Positions 11,438-21,917 of a DNA stretch of 64,000 nucleotides are shown here, piece after piece. The translations under genes and the position numbers were made by a program. The stretch is taken from assembly GCA_019973155.2 (NCBI GenBank), contig BPQB01000030.1:310001-374000 (forward strand). The letters are read 5' to 3'. How positions within the stretch are numbered: the first letter of the stretch is position 1; the number at the start of each line of letters is the position of its first letter. Under the pieces are notes generated by a model, which saw nothing but the letters and a program-made list of their open reading frames with translations, did not search any database and had not been told where the DNA came from. Source of the DNA: Phanerochaete sordida (lineage: Eukaryota; Basidiomycota; Agaricomycetes; Polyporales; Phanerochaetaceae).

Positions 11438-11575
11438 ATGCGCACATTCTCACTAGCACTCGTCCTCGTGCTCCTGCTCGCTCTCCTGTCGGAGGCAGCA
11501 GTCATCCGCTCCTCGCCCGAGCACAGTGAGCCACTCCCGCGACGGATGCGCCGGAAGATTCGCGCGCATCCCTAG
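11438..11575 (+). CDS. Small secreted peptide (45 residues), uncharacterised
   Basis: A short frame starting MRTFSLALVLVLLLALLSEA, a textbook signal peptide, followed by a mature tail of about 25 residues that is strongly basic (RRMRRKIRAHP). Support beyond the frame itself: a TATA element at 11195 and a leader with a perfect 55-base GT-AG intron (11372-11426) that ends 11 bases before the ATG. An alternative model splices inside the frame (donor in CACA/gtgagc, acceptor at the apparent stop, 50 bases) and would give a longer, different C-terminus. The two cannot be told apart from sequence. No family recognised. Confidence 0.5.
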   Translation: MRTFSLALVLVLLLALLSEAAVIRSSPEHSEPLPRRMRRKIRAHP

Positions 11576-12080
11576 AGGTCTTCCTCGGAACGTGCCCGAC
11601 ACGCGCTGCTTCCATTCCATGCACCTGGTCGTGCATTAGACTCTCATCTACGGACTTTTGTTGTACGTACAGCAGGTGTATGTAATATCTACCACGAGGA
11701 CTCTGGAACTCTTCGCTTCGGCCCCTTAGACAATATCTTGGACTCTTGCCTCGTGTAGACGCTGTCTCGCTGTAAATGACCCATGCTATGAGCACACTTT
11801 GCACCAGAACTGCTAACGGAAGACCCCAAATCTCGCGAAGAGGATGACTTGCAGACTCCTACAGCTGTCGCAGACTCAACTCGGGCCCCATGGCTCTGTT
11901 CCCAGCACCGCTCGAATCACCACACAGGTGACTTGTATAGCCATAGGTACCGGAACACAGCCATTTTTGTACCTATGATAGAGTCGTGGGGGGCTGGGAG
12001 CGGCTCCGGAGGCTCTGTTCGGACGTGGCGGCCACTTTCGCCTTACGCTGACGTCTCGGGAAGCAAACGACATTAGGGGG
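11576..12080. other. Intergenic, no gene seen
   Basis: About 500 bases between the small peptide gene and the candidate MITE. It is lower in GC than the flanking genes. No coding signal. Confidence 0.35.
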
Positions 12081-12739
12081 GTTCAAAGTTGCGATTCTGG
12101 CGCGCTTCGCTGACGCGATTCTGGGACGATTCTGGGACGCTGCAGCGGACGCGAAGCGGCATCAAGCGCCCGCGAACCGTGAACACCCCATCGCGCGCAG
12201 GAGCTTGAATCGCGAGCCCAGCTCGATTTGCGCCGTTTGCAGCATGTGTAGAGAATTATAAGCGGGCACTCCGCTGTACAGGGGTCCACTGGGATCGATT
12301 ATTACACATGATAGGCATTCTTGTATACAGTACCAAGTTTCTCGGGGAGTTCACACACTTGTAACAGCGCGAATCGCGTGGTTCTAGGTCCGATTCTCAT
12401 CGAGTAACTGAAGCAAACAAGCCAGAGCTTCCAGAAAGTACAAGAGGGGTGTAGGCAGCCTGAATCTCCCCCAGAGTGGGTCGTAAGGCTCGGGACAGAC
12501 GCACGCGCGAGGGGACGAGGATGCTCGAGGGAGGGTAAAAGCGGGCGGGTCGAAAATCGAGCGCGAATCGGGGGGCCGAAGCGGCTCGCGAGCCGCTTCA
12601 ACGGGAGGGCGCGATTCTGCGCGATTCTAGGTGAATCGGCCAAAATCGCCGCGTCGGGACCCCGGAACCCCGCCGCTTCAAGAATCCGCTTCGACGACCG
12701 AATCGCCATCAAAGCGAGCGAGAATCGCCAACTTTGAAC
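12081..12739. mobile_element. Candidate MITE-like element with terminal inverted repeats
   Basis: The left end starts GTTCAAAGTTGCGATTCTGG (12081 on). The reverse complement of the right end (12739 downward) starts GTTCAAAGTTGGCGATTCTC, giving about 27 matching positions with one indel and a few mismatches. The interior is packed with GCGATTC/GAATCGC motifs in both orientations and has no credible protein-coding frame. Size about 660 bases. I could not define a target-site duplication, so the element class is uncertain; it could also be a degenerate end-pair of a larger element. Confidence 0.5.
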
Positions 12740-13055
12740 GCCTCTATTCCGACGACGTACCGTAGGCGCGGACAAGGTTTGCAAATGGGTTCCTCTGTGC
12801 GGGCCCTCATATATATCCGTGAGAAGGCCTCTCATTGCGCATACAGACGTGAGAGAGCGAGTGGCTTGCGCAAGGACCACGAGTGCAGCAGCGAAGGATC
12901 GCCATGAAATCAGAGCTCGACCAAAGCGAGTAAGCGCGAGATTAGATAAGACGAAACGCCTGCAGCCGTCGAGCTGAGGTGGCGTGCTCAGGCCCAACTC
13001 TGGTCTCTCCGTCCCCCCATTCATCCACTCTGCCCTGCCGCACGCACAGGCAAGC
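12740..13055. other. Intergenic promoter region of the P-loop-like gene
   Basis: About 315 bases holding the presumed promoter of the gene starting at 13056. A catatatat stretch near 12810 could serve as a TATA region. Nothing else stands out. Confidence 0.35.
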
Positions 13056-14788
13056 ATGGACCCCATCAACGTGCCCGGGACGCACGCCGACGACACGCAC
13101 GCCGGCAGCGTCGACACGCTGCGCTCGCTGCCCCTGCACGCGGGCCGGCGCCCGCGCGCCCGCAGCCGCAGCGCGAGCCCGCGCCCCTCGCCGCCGTCGC
13201 CCGCGAGCTCGGCGCACACGCCGTCGAGCCCGAGCGAGAGCGTGAGCTCGCTGCCGAGCGTCGCGAGCTCGTTCCTTTTCTCGAGCGGCCCCGGCTCGCC
13301 GCCGCACGCGCACGAGCAGCCGCACGACGCGAGCCTCATCATCCCCTCGCTCGCGCTCCCCGCGCCGCTGCGCCGCCCCGCGCCGTACGGCCAGGCGCTC
13401 GGCGGCGTGCGCGTGCTTGTGCTCGGCGCGGCGGGCGCGGGCGCGGACGCTGCCGTGCGTGCGTTCGCGGAGGAGGAGGACGACGTCGTCGAGGTGCACT
13501 GGGAGGACGCCGAGGTTGCGGGGGTGCGCGCGCGGGTGCTGAGGCTGTCGACGGACTGGATCGAGCACCGCGATGCGCATGGGCTCGAGAAGCATGAGCC
13601 GAGCAGGAACGTGGAGGTCGTGCTCCTGCAGGACTATGGGCCGGACAGCGATGTGAGTCCTTGTGCTGTCGTACGCTGCTGTGCCCTGACACCCGCTGCA
13701 GCTAAGCGAAGTCCTTCGGTCTACGCTGAATATTGTGCATGCGCCGTTCAGCGCCCTAGTCCCTGTCCTACACCCCGACCAGTCCCCTAATGCCCTCCTC
13801 GCCAATCTCCTCGCCTCGCCCGCCTCGCCCCTGTACACTGCCATGGTCGTCGTCCCATCGAATCGTGAGTCGCAGCACCGTCGGCATGACCCTGAGGCTC
13901 ATCAAAGCAGCAGACATGACGCAATACGAAACCAAGCTCATCTCGGAACTTAGCACCCATGTGCCTCTAGTCATGCTCCCCAGCCACCAGTCCTCCTCCC
14001 GCAGCCGTGCATACCAGCCCCACCAGTCACCGTACTCCCGCCGGCCGTCACTGCAGGGCTTCCACACCCCCGGCCCCTCTGACACCCTCCGCGCGGTCAA
14101 GCTAGCGTCCATCCGCCCGCAGACGGCGCACGCGCTCCGCACGTGCATCATGCGTTCGCCAGAAGCCCTGTCGACGCTCCGTCTCGAAGCGGCCGAGCGC
14201 TTCATGCGCTGGCGCGAGGTCGAGCGTGCGGTCGGCCACGTCCTGGGCAGCACCACGCCGCCCTCGGGGTCCGTCTCCCCAGACCGCACGCCGGCGGCCT
14301 CCAGGATCGTAGACCCTGCGAGGCGCAGGGCCCCCGCAGCCCAGCGCTGGGACAAGGCGCGCTGGGAAGAGGAGTGGGAGGGGGGCCTGGCGACGGACGT
14401 CGCGAAGACGCTGCGCGCCCGCAGAGCCAAGGGGATGCAGCGCAGGTCCACCCTGCGTGCTTTCCCGCGCCCGCGCGTGGCGCCCGACTACGCCGAAATC
14501 CCAGTCGACAGCACGAGCACGCTGATCGCCCCGGAAGACCTCGTCAACACGCACTTTGATCCCCTTCATCTGCCGTCGGTGCTCGCGTTCTCGATATCCC
14601 TGCTCGGCCCGCTGAAGTCGCGCATCGCACGCATGTTCTCTCCCGCACCCGCGTATACCCAGGCTGTCGGTCCTAACAGCGCAAATGCAGGCAGCGGAGG
14701 TGCTCTTGACGGAGGCCTGGCGTGGGTGCTGGTCGGTGCATTCTGCGCTGGCGTCGGCGTCGGTGTGCTGCTCTCGCGCACGGTGTAG
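13056..14788 (+). CDS. Tail-anchored P-loop-like protein (possibly septin-type G-domain related), uncharacterised
   Basis: Three exons: 13056-13652, 13702-13864, 13911-14788 (1638 bases, 545 residues). The N-terminus (about 90 residues) is Ser/Pro/Arg-rich and disordered. It is followed by VRVLVLGAAGAGADAAVRAF, which sits like a Walker A strand-loop but lacks the GK(S/T). Later strands (YTAMVVVPSN; STHVPLVMLPSH) resemble alternating strands of a GTPase fold, which is why I suspect a septin-type G-domain relative. The C-terminus (GGLAWVLVGAFCAGVGVGVL) is a single hydrophobic helix ending 4 residues later, so the protein is probably tail-anchored. The exon 3 start (13911) could alternatively be at 13908 with one more residue. 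Function unknown. Confidence 0.7.
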
Positions 14789-15334
14789 GCCCGGATGACC
14801 ATCACGCATCCATACCTCGACATATTCGCTATTACCACGGACTCGGAGTCTGGATTCTCGCAGCGCTCTGTTGCATGCTCTGTACGCTAGCTAACCTTGG
14901 ATGTATTATATTTTGTGTCGCTTTGCTGCTCTCGAGGCGCATCAGCTCCATAATGGGGCATGCCGCCATCAAACGCCACGAAGGCAGTTCCTAAAGGCGA
15001 TAAGTGGATAAGATGAGATAAGACGTCACAGCCAGATAATCGCTTTTTCACGTTTTCCCGCCGTCTCATTTCGCCGGTCCACGTCGTCCCCGCCGGATCC
15101 ATCATCTCCTCCGCACTGCCCCGCCTGTTTTCGCATACACCCGCACCTCGTCGACAGCCAGAGTCACGCTTACTCATCCTCGGCCAGCGATTTGACTCGC
15201 ACGGAAGATCTGCTCGGCACCGGCGCATCGCTGCACCATCTCTCCGTTCCCGCCTTCCTTCATAAGCTGCGCACGGAGGCAACCACACCTCTACTTTCTA
15301 CTCGAACACCCCCAGCACGCCCGCACTTGGGTGC
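14789..15334. other. Intergenic promoter region of the FAP1 homologue
   Basis: About 545 bases. It contains a dense cluster of GATA motifs next to an ACGTCA element (listed separately), followed by a CT-rich leader up to the ATG at 15335. No coding signal. Confidence 0.5.
14999..15040 (+). promoter_or_regulatory. Cluster of four GATA motifs with an ACGTCA element
   Basis: GATAAG at 14999-15004, 15007-15012 and 15017-15022, and GATAAT at 15035-15040, all on the + strand. GACGTCA lies at 15022-15028 between the third and fourth. Fungal GATA factors (nitrogen, iron and light regulators) bind such sites and bZIP/ATF factors bind ACGTCA. The cluster lies about 300 bases upstream of the FAP1 homologue. 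Confidence 0.55.
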
Positions 15335-18300
15335 ATGTCTACCGCAACAGCGGGTGCAAGCGCACCATCTGCAGCTGCCGGCCCAGCAGCATCGAACTCA
15401 CGCCCACCCCGCCGCCGACACCCACGCCCGCGACCCGCAAACCCCGAAGAAAACGATGCTCTAGCCGGCCCATCGAGCAGCGGGAAGGGCCCGGGAAACA
15501 AGGGCCAGTCGCGCAGGCGCCGCCCGAGACCTGACGACAAGGCCGCTGGAGACGAAAAGAGCGCGGCGGGGGAGAAGGAGAGAGAGAGCACGGGCGAGAA
15601 GAGCCAGGCGTCGAGCACAGCCGGCGATGCGCAGGGCGCACGCCAGAACAAACGTCCGCCACGCCCGCGCGAGCCCCGCAAGCCCGCCTACGACGCCCCG
15701 CCGCACGCCGCCTCGCCCGACCCGCACGCCGACAAGCAGCCCGGCGCGAGGGCCCGGCGGCGCGCCCCGAAGTTCGACGGCGGGCTCACCGACCCCGCGC
15801 GCGCGCCCGACGCGCCGCCGCACGAGCCCGCCGGCGCCCGCTACCGCCGCGCGCTCCCGACCGCGGACGACCTCACGTCGCGGCTCACGCGCGAGCTGAG
15901 CGTGCCGCCGTACCCCGACTGCCTCATCTGCTTCGCGCCGATCCACGCCGCGCAGCCGACGTGGTCGTGCTCGCCTCTGCTGCCCAGCGCGGGCGCAGAC
16001 GACGAGGGCGCGGGCGCGGAGAGCGCGCAGTGCTGCTGGACGACGTTCCACCTCAAGTGCATCCGCGCGTGGGCCGCGAAGAGCGTCAAGGACGTCGAGG
16101 AGGCGTGGCGCGCGCGCGGCGAGGAGCGCACGGGCGCGTGGCGCTGTCCCGGGTGCCAGTCCAAGCGGGCGGCCGTCCCCGCGTCATACTGGTGCGTGTT
16201 CCCTCGATATATGCGCCGGGTTCGTGCTGACAGGCGTGCAGGTGCTTCTGCGGCAGCACGCCCGACCCGAAGCCGCCGCGGCTCGCGACGCCGCACTCGT
16301 GCGCGGGGCCGTGCACGCGCGCGCGCACCTGCGGGCACCCGTGCCCCCTCCCGTGCCACCCTGGCCCCTGCCCGCCGTGCCAGGTCACGATCCAGGTGCC
16401 GTGTTTCTGCAGCAAGCAGGTGCTGTCGTTCCGCTGCGCGAATCTCGCGCCGAGCCGCGCCGGAGTGCCTGCGAGCCCGTCGTGCGGGCAGGTCTGCGGG
16501 AAACAGCTGGCGTGCGGAAACCATAGTTGTACGGAGATCTGCCACGAAGGCCCGTGCAAGCCGTGTGAGGTCAAGGTCCAGGCGAGGTGCTATTGTGGGA
16601 AGGCGGCGAGGGAGCTGGCGTGCGGGGAGGGCGAGGAGAAGACGTCGGTCGTTGTTGACGACGGGGCCGAGCAGCAGTGGACCGGGCTCTTTGAGTGCGA
16701 GAACCTCTGTGACAGGTGCGTGCCATCATGTGTTTCTCGCGCTCGCTTTGCTGACTGCATCTCAGACCCTTCGATTGCGGCCTTCATCGCTGCGAGCAGC
16801 CGTGTCATGTTCCCTCCCGCACGCCTGCGCCTTGCCCGAGATCACCGTCCATTGTGAAGACATGCCCGTGCGGCAAGCATGCGCTCGAGCCCCCGTCCGC
16901 TCCCTTCTTCTCCGCCAAAGCGAAACTCGTCCGCACAGTTTGCACAGACCCCATCCCGACCTGCGAGTCCCTTTGCATGAAACCCTTAGAAGGCTGCGAG
17001 CACCTCTGCGCAGTCAAATGTCACACTGGACCGTGCCCGCCGTGCTCAATCAACCTCGTTCGACCCTGTAGATGCGGCAGCACTACTCGCAACGTGCCCT
17101 GTCACGAAGACCAGAAGCGCGCTGAGGGGGCACTCGAGGAGATCCTCTGCGACAGGCTCTGTACCGCTCTACGCGCATGCGGCCGCCACCAGTGCAGCCG
17201 CGCGTGCTGCCCGCTGGCCTCCCTTGCCAACGCGAACAAGGGCAAGGGCAAGAAGCGCGCAGTCGACAACGGCGCGTTCGTCGACGAAGCTGGATGGCAC
17301 GAGTGCGACCTCATCTGCGGCAAGCCGCTCGCCTGCGGCAACCACACCTGCGAACTCCGCGACCACAAGGGTCCGTGCCCGTCCTGCCTCAGGAGCTCCT
17401 TCGTGGAGCTCGTCTGCCACTGCGGGAGGACGGTGCTCGACCCACCCATCCCGTGCGGCACCCGCATCAGCTGTCGCTACCCCTGCGACCGCCCGCTGTT
17501 GCCGTGCGGCCACCCGAAGACGCAGCATGCGTGTCACGAAGACCCGACGCCGTGCCCGCCGTGCCCCTTCCTGACTTCCAAACAATGTGCGTGCGGCAAG
17601 AAGATGGTCGGCAACATCAAGTGCAGCCAGGAGACCGTCTCGTGCGGCACGAAGTGCGGCAAGTTGCTCTCGTGCGGCTTCCACCAGTGTGACCGCCTCT
17701 GCCACGGCGACGCGTGCGGAGCGTGCCACGCTGTGTGCGGCAAGTCGCGCAAGCTCTGCCTCCCCGCGAATCATCCATGCACCCTACCCTGCCACGCTCC
17801 GGCTTCCTGCTCCGAGGCGGAGCCCTGCCGCACTCCAATCACCATAACATGCGCCTGTGGCCGCATCCGCCAATCCGTTCCCTGTGGACGCAGCACCGCC
17901 AACCCCGCGGGACGCGAGGGCTCGCAGCAGCTCAAGTGCACGAACGACTGCGCCCTCGCGAAGCGCAACGCGCGCCTCGCCGAGGCACTCGGCATCAACC
18001 CCGAGGGGCGCTCCTTCCAGGTCTCGTACTCGGACGACCTGCAGGCGTTCGCGCGCGCGAACCTGCGCTTCTGCCTGCTCGTCGAGAAGACCTTCGCGGA
18101 CTTCGTCGCGTCCGACAAGCGCTCGCAGATCCTCCCGCACATGCCCGAGGCCCGCCGCCGCTTCGTGCACGACCTCGCCGCCGCGTACCGCATGGACACG
18201 CAGATGGTCGACCAGGAGCCCCACCGCAGCGTCCAGCTCTTCCGCCGCGCCGACACCCGCGTCCCCGCGCCCCTCCTCTCCGCGAGCGTCGCGCAGTCCG

Positions 18301-18650
18301 CGCAGGCCCCGCCGTCCCTCGGCAAGCTCGCGGACCTCCGCGCGCCCGTCGCGCAGCTCGCGCGTGCGTCTGCTGGCCCTGCGCGCGCCGCGCCTGCCCC
18401 CCAGCAGCCCGGCGCGAGGGGATGGACGTCCGTCGTTGCGCGCCCGAGCTCCGCGCAGCAGACCGCCCCAGATCCGCACGCGTGGCTCCTTGGCGGAGGC
18501 GACAGGGCTGGCTCACCCGCCGCGTCGTCGTCCACCGCCGCCCCGCCTGCGCGGCCGCGTGCTGCCCCTTCACCTGCGCCTGTATATGTTCCGCCGGCTG
18601 CCCCGGCTGACCCGGGAGACGTGCCTGACAATTGGGAGGATGAGGCATAG
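15335..18650 (+). CDS. FAP1: FAP1/NF-X1-type zinc-finger protein with R3H domain
   Basis: Three exons: 15335-16191, 16242-16715, 16766-18650 (3216 bases, 1071 residues). Order of domains: a basic, Pro-rich disordered N-terminus (about 1-185); a RING-like motif beginning PPYPDCLICFAP, with further Cys/His through RCPGCQSK; then about nine NF-X1 zinc fingers, for example CGKQLACGNHSC..CH and CGKLLSCGFHQC..CH (about 300-860). An R3H domain follows (about 880-945; RRFVHDLAAAYRMDTQ and EPHRSVQLFRR), then an Ala/Pro-rich tail ending PDNWEDEA. Yeast FAP1 binds the FKBP12 prolyl isomerase; NF-X1 proteins act as RING-dependent ubiquitin ligases or nucleic-acid binders. Its last ~230 coding bases and 3' flank recur as a relic near 21.6 kb. 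Confidence 0.95.
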
Positions 18651-18859
18651 AAGTTTTGCATAGACGAACCATCGTTACAAGTGTATTGTAATCAACATCG
18701 GTACTACATCCGCGTCGTTTTCTGTTGCAAACGATTGTCTCAGGCTGTGTACATGCGTAGTGCAAGGGGCTACAGAGTGAATCAAGTATTGTCTTTCAGA
18801 AGTCTGTCCCATCTGAGCAGCCCAAAGGCAACTGGGACTTCGGCCCATGTCGATACTCT

Positions 18860-19829
18860 CTAACGCTGATGGTCGACGTGAGTAGGGATACAGAAACAGT
18901 CACTTTGCGCTTTCCATCTGTGCCATGAATCTACAGCGGCGACATAAAAGGGGTCAAGGTTGTTGGCAGACACCTCTACAAGGTTGCGAAGTTCCTGCCA
19001 GACCCATGCGCATTCCCTGCAACCTGGCGGATTGAAAGCGCTGATGAACGCCCTCTGGCGTGCCAACTGCGCTACCTTCTCTCGTCCTTCCAGTAGCACA
19101 CATAGCTCTGCGGGCCCCAGCGCGTGTTGATGGGCCAAAATTTCTGGGAGGGAGCGCGAAGCGGCTCGCAAGAAGGATGTCGGCAGGAGCTGCTCAGCAT
19201 TTGAACGCCGTGCGGTTTTGATTGTCGCGATCGTTAGAGCCCAGAAGTCAGACTCGTTCTTGCACGCGGTATGGCGTGAAGGCTCCGCGTCGGACCTCAG
19301 GGCATCGTAGTCCGGCAAGATGCTAGGAAACTCGAGCGAAAGCATCGCGATTGCTCGTTGGCGGACGCGACTCGCTTGGTACTTGGTTGCGACATCCAGG
19401 AGCATCGCGAGCTTTGGGCTGCCACGCAGATCATCCAGGGAGCTGAGGATAGCATGAATTAGCTCCTGTTCCTGACGGTTCGAACGAAATTACTGACCTG
19501 TGGTGGAAAATGACCGACAGGAGGAGCCGCATCTCATCCGCGCTGTCAGGCATGCGCACCAAGGGGGTCTAACCAAAGTGCTCGGTCGGCTCCCCAGGGA
19601 GCGATAGCATGTCTGCAAACACTGGCGACTCTTGACATAAAATGCCTAGGTAGACCAAGAAGAGAGTATGCTCTGCTTGCAAAACAAGGTTGCCGTCGTC
19701 GAACCATACGTCCGGCGAGCGTTCTTGTAGTTGGTCCGACTGTAGCTCTTCCTCCTTGAGGGCTGGCTGCTACACCGTGTTATCTTGAATTCGTGGCACC
19801 GTATGAGTAGCAGAGCACCGTACCTCCAT
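18860..19829 (-). pseudogene. BTB-domain gene copy A, broken by an in-frame stop
   Basis: Same architecture as copy C: a 6-base first coding exon ATGGAG (19829-19824), an intron, a BTB exon starting 19769, an intron, and a C-terminal exon ending 18860. The BTB exon shows the family line WFDDGNLVLQAEHTLFLVYL and ESPVFADMLSLPGEPTEHFG. The next codon is TAG (19571-19569), where copy C has CAA and copy B another sense codon. The rest (LVRMPDSADEMRLLLSVIF, then the C-terminal half to DHQR) is still open, and all splice sites look intact. So this is a recent single-mutation loss, or the stop truncates the product inside the BTB fold. Confidence 0.8.
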
Positions 19830-20092
19830 ATTGCTGGTGTGTAGTAAGCCGGTAAGAGGGAATCGCGGTCGCGAGGGTTTAAGTAGCCACGATTTTGGCA
19901 GCACCCGCGTCTTCCCTCCTGCCTCGTGCCCGGACCCGGACTCGATGAGGATGGGATCTTGCCTACTTCGCAGAACGTTATCACCTCACATGGAGACAGA
20001 TGTGATTACTCGCCACGTTGCACAGTCCTGGTATATGACATCGAGATACGTCCGACAGGTGCTTTGATGCGTATACGATATATCCAGACTCT

Positions 20093-21059
20093 TCAGGCGC
20101 TCTCCTTGACTAGTTCCGCCCACGGAGACAGTCCGAACATAATCGGAAGCCTTTCCCAAGCATCCTCTCGCGCCTTTGGATGCGTATTGAGAAGATATGC
20201 GCGAGACTGGCTACACAGCTTCCCGCGGTCTACAGGCGGCGAGACCGTGCAGAACGGATCGATGAAGTTCGTGGAAACCTCGATCGCGTCGCGCACACGG
20301 CCCCATTCGCCGCGGCAGCCGTTTCCCCACTCACCGCATCCGAACCCATGGGAGAAGACGACGGCCCAGGGCTCCTTGCGTGCCATCTGCGACAGCTTGT
20401 CGCGCCCGGCGAGGATGACGATGCGATCTTCCAGGTCGAGCGCGTCCTGGGCGAGGATGCTGGTGACCTCGTGTGACGCTGCCCTCAAGAATGCGGCGGG
20501 AAGCAAGACGTTTTCTTTTGTGCGCCGCGCGGCTTTGATGACAGCGATGGTAAGAGCCCAGAAGTCGGACTCGGTTTGGCATACGCTGCTGCGTGCGGGG
20601 CTCGTTCGTAGCGCGTCGTAGTCCTTGAGCGTGCTTGGGAATTCGAGGGTAAGGAGGGCTTGGGCACGCCGATGCACCTCTGGAGCCTGATATTTGGCCG
20701 AGACAGCCATGATTGTAGCAAGCTCGGGGTTTGCACGACGGCTGTCCATGAATCTGCATGTACAGTAAATCGACGACCCATAGTAAGTCCGAAACATTGT
20801 CATGCGGGACTCACTGGTGAATGAAGATGACTGAAAGAAAGAGCTTGATCTCTTCTGCAGTATCATGCATCCGTACCAGAGGCACTTTCCCATAGTGTTC
20901 TTCCGGCTGTCCGGACAAGGATAGCATGTCTGCGAACACGGGAGACTCTCGGCGCAAGACGCCTTTGTAGACTTGGAAGAGTGTCTGTTCTGCTTGCAGA
21001 ACTATATTGCCATCGTCGAACCAGAGGTCCGAGCAGCGCTGAAAGTCTTCGTTGTTCAT
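20093..21059 (-). CDS. BTB/POZ domain protein, copy B
   Basis: Two exons, 21059-20815 and 20753-20093 (906 bases, 301 residues). The BTB fold occupies about the first 110 residues: LWFDDGNIVLQAEQTLFQVY, then ESPVFADMLSLSG and LVRMHDTAEEIKLFLSVIF. The C-terminal half (about 110-301) is shared only with the neighbouring copies. BTB domains mediate dimerisation or cullin-3 binding; expanded, fast-evolving BTB families are usual in agaricomycetes, and the specific role is unknown. Copies A and C start with a separate ATGGAG exon. Here that position reads TTAGAG before an otherwise conserved donor (gtacgg), so I start at the ATG at 21059. Confidence 0.75.
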
Positions 21060-21234
21060 GCCTGAGGTCTGAGGCTAGATCAGCCGGGGATGGTTCTGCC
21101 GTACCTCTAAGTAGCTACTTACCTGCGTAGCGCAGTGGTCAGCGACAGACGTGAATGTAAGGAGCTTGCAGGTGAGGATGCCTGTGTAGAACGATTGCCA
21201 TGAGCCGAGATAAAGTTCGATACGTGGACGCTTG

Positions 21235-21567
21235 AGGGTCGTCCAGCAACTCCAGCCGCGCACGGCACCCCATAAAAGGATCTGAACGATGTGCGCCGTG
21301 AGCCGCGGGTTCGCTCGCGTCACCGTCGCGCTGGATCTCGCCTGCGTCGATTGTAGTATGGTCTGTACCGGCGAGGGATGGTTTTGGGGTGGGTCATCGT
21401 CTCGTCGCGGAGGATGTCGCGGCAGGTGCGAGCCAGCGCGTGGAAGAACGGGGACCACGGTCGCCCGGAGTCGGCATGTGTCGGCGGCCGTTGGGCGTCA
21501 TCTGCCAGGGTGGCCGGGTGGAAGGAGTCGTATGGCACCAAGGGTCCAAATCCTCCGGACAAGCAAT
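21235..21567 (-). pseudogene. Relic of the 3' part of the DUF1308 gene
   Basis: This stretch aligns base for base with 24.2-24.54 kb of the intact DUF1308 gene. It keeps recognisable pieces such as RTCRDILRDETM and TRANPRLTAH with frame breaks between them. It ends abruptly at about 21567, where sequence matching the FAP1 tail begins, so it is a truncated duplicate rather than a gene. Confidence 0.8.
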
Positions 21568-21582
21568 ATTTAACCATCTCAT

Positions 21583-21785
21583 GGACATCGGTCGTCACGC
21601 GCGCGAGCTCGGCACTGCAGACCGCCCCAGATCCGAATGTGTGGCTTCTTGGCGGGGTCGATCGCGGTCGTCGTCCACAGCCGCACCCGCTCGCGCGCTG
21701 CCGCTTCGCCTGTCCCTGTACATGTCCCGCCGACTGTCCTGACGGACTCGGAAGATGTGCCTAACAATTGGGAGAACGAGGCATA
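21583..21785 (+). pseudogene. Relic of the 3' end of the FAP1 homologue
   Basis: Matches the last ~230 coding bases of FAP1 (18420-18650). Shared landmarks are GCAGACCGCCCCAGATCCG, a related NNWENEA ending and the stop codon. The similarity continues for at least 200 bases of 3' flank into BTB copy C. There are small indels and no start, so it is not functional as a gene. Confidence 0.85.
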
Positions 21786-21917
21786 GAGGATTTGCATAGA
21801 CGGACCATCGTTAAAAATGTATTGTAATCAATATCGGTACTACATCCGCGTAATTTTCTGTTGCGAACAGTTGTCCAAGTCTGTGTACATGCGTAGTGCG
21901 AGGGGCTGCAGAGTGGA

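Noticed and set aside
12302..13342. 346-codon frame on the - strand
   Set aside because: It crosses the candidate MITE and the start of a real + strand gene and has no domain; it is an antisense shadow.
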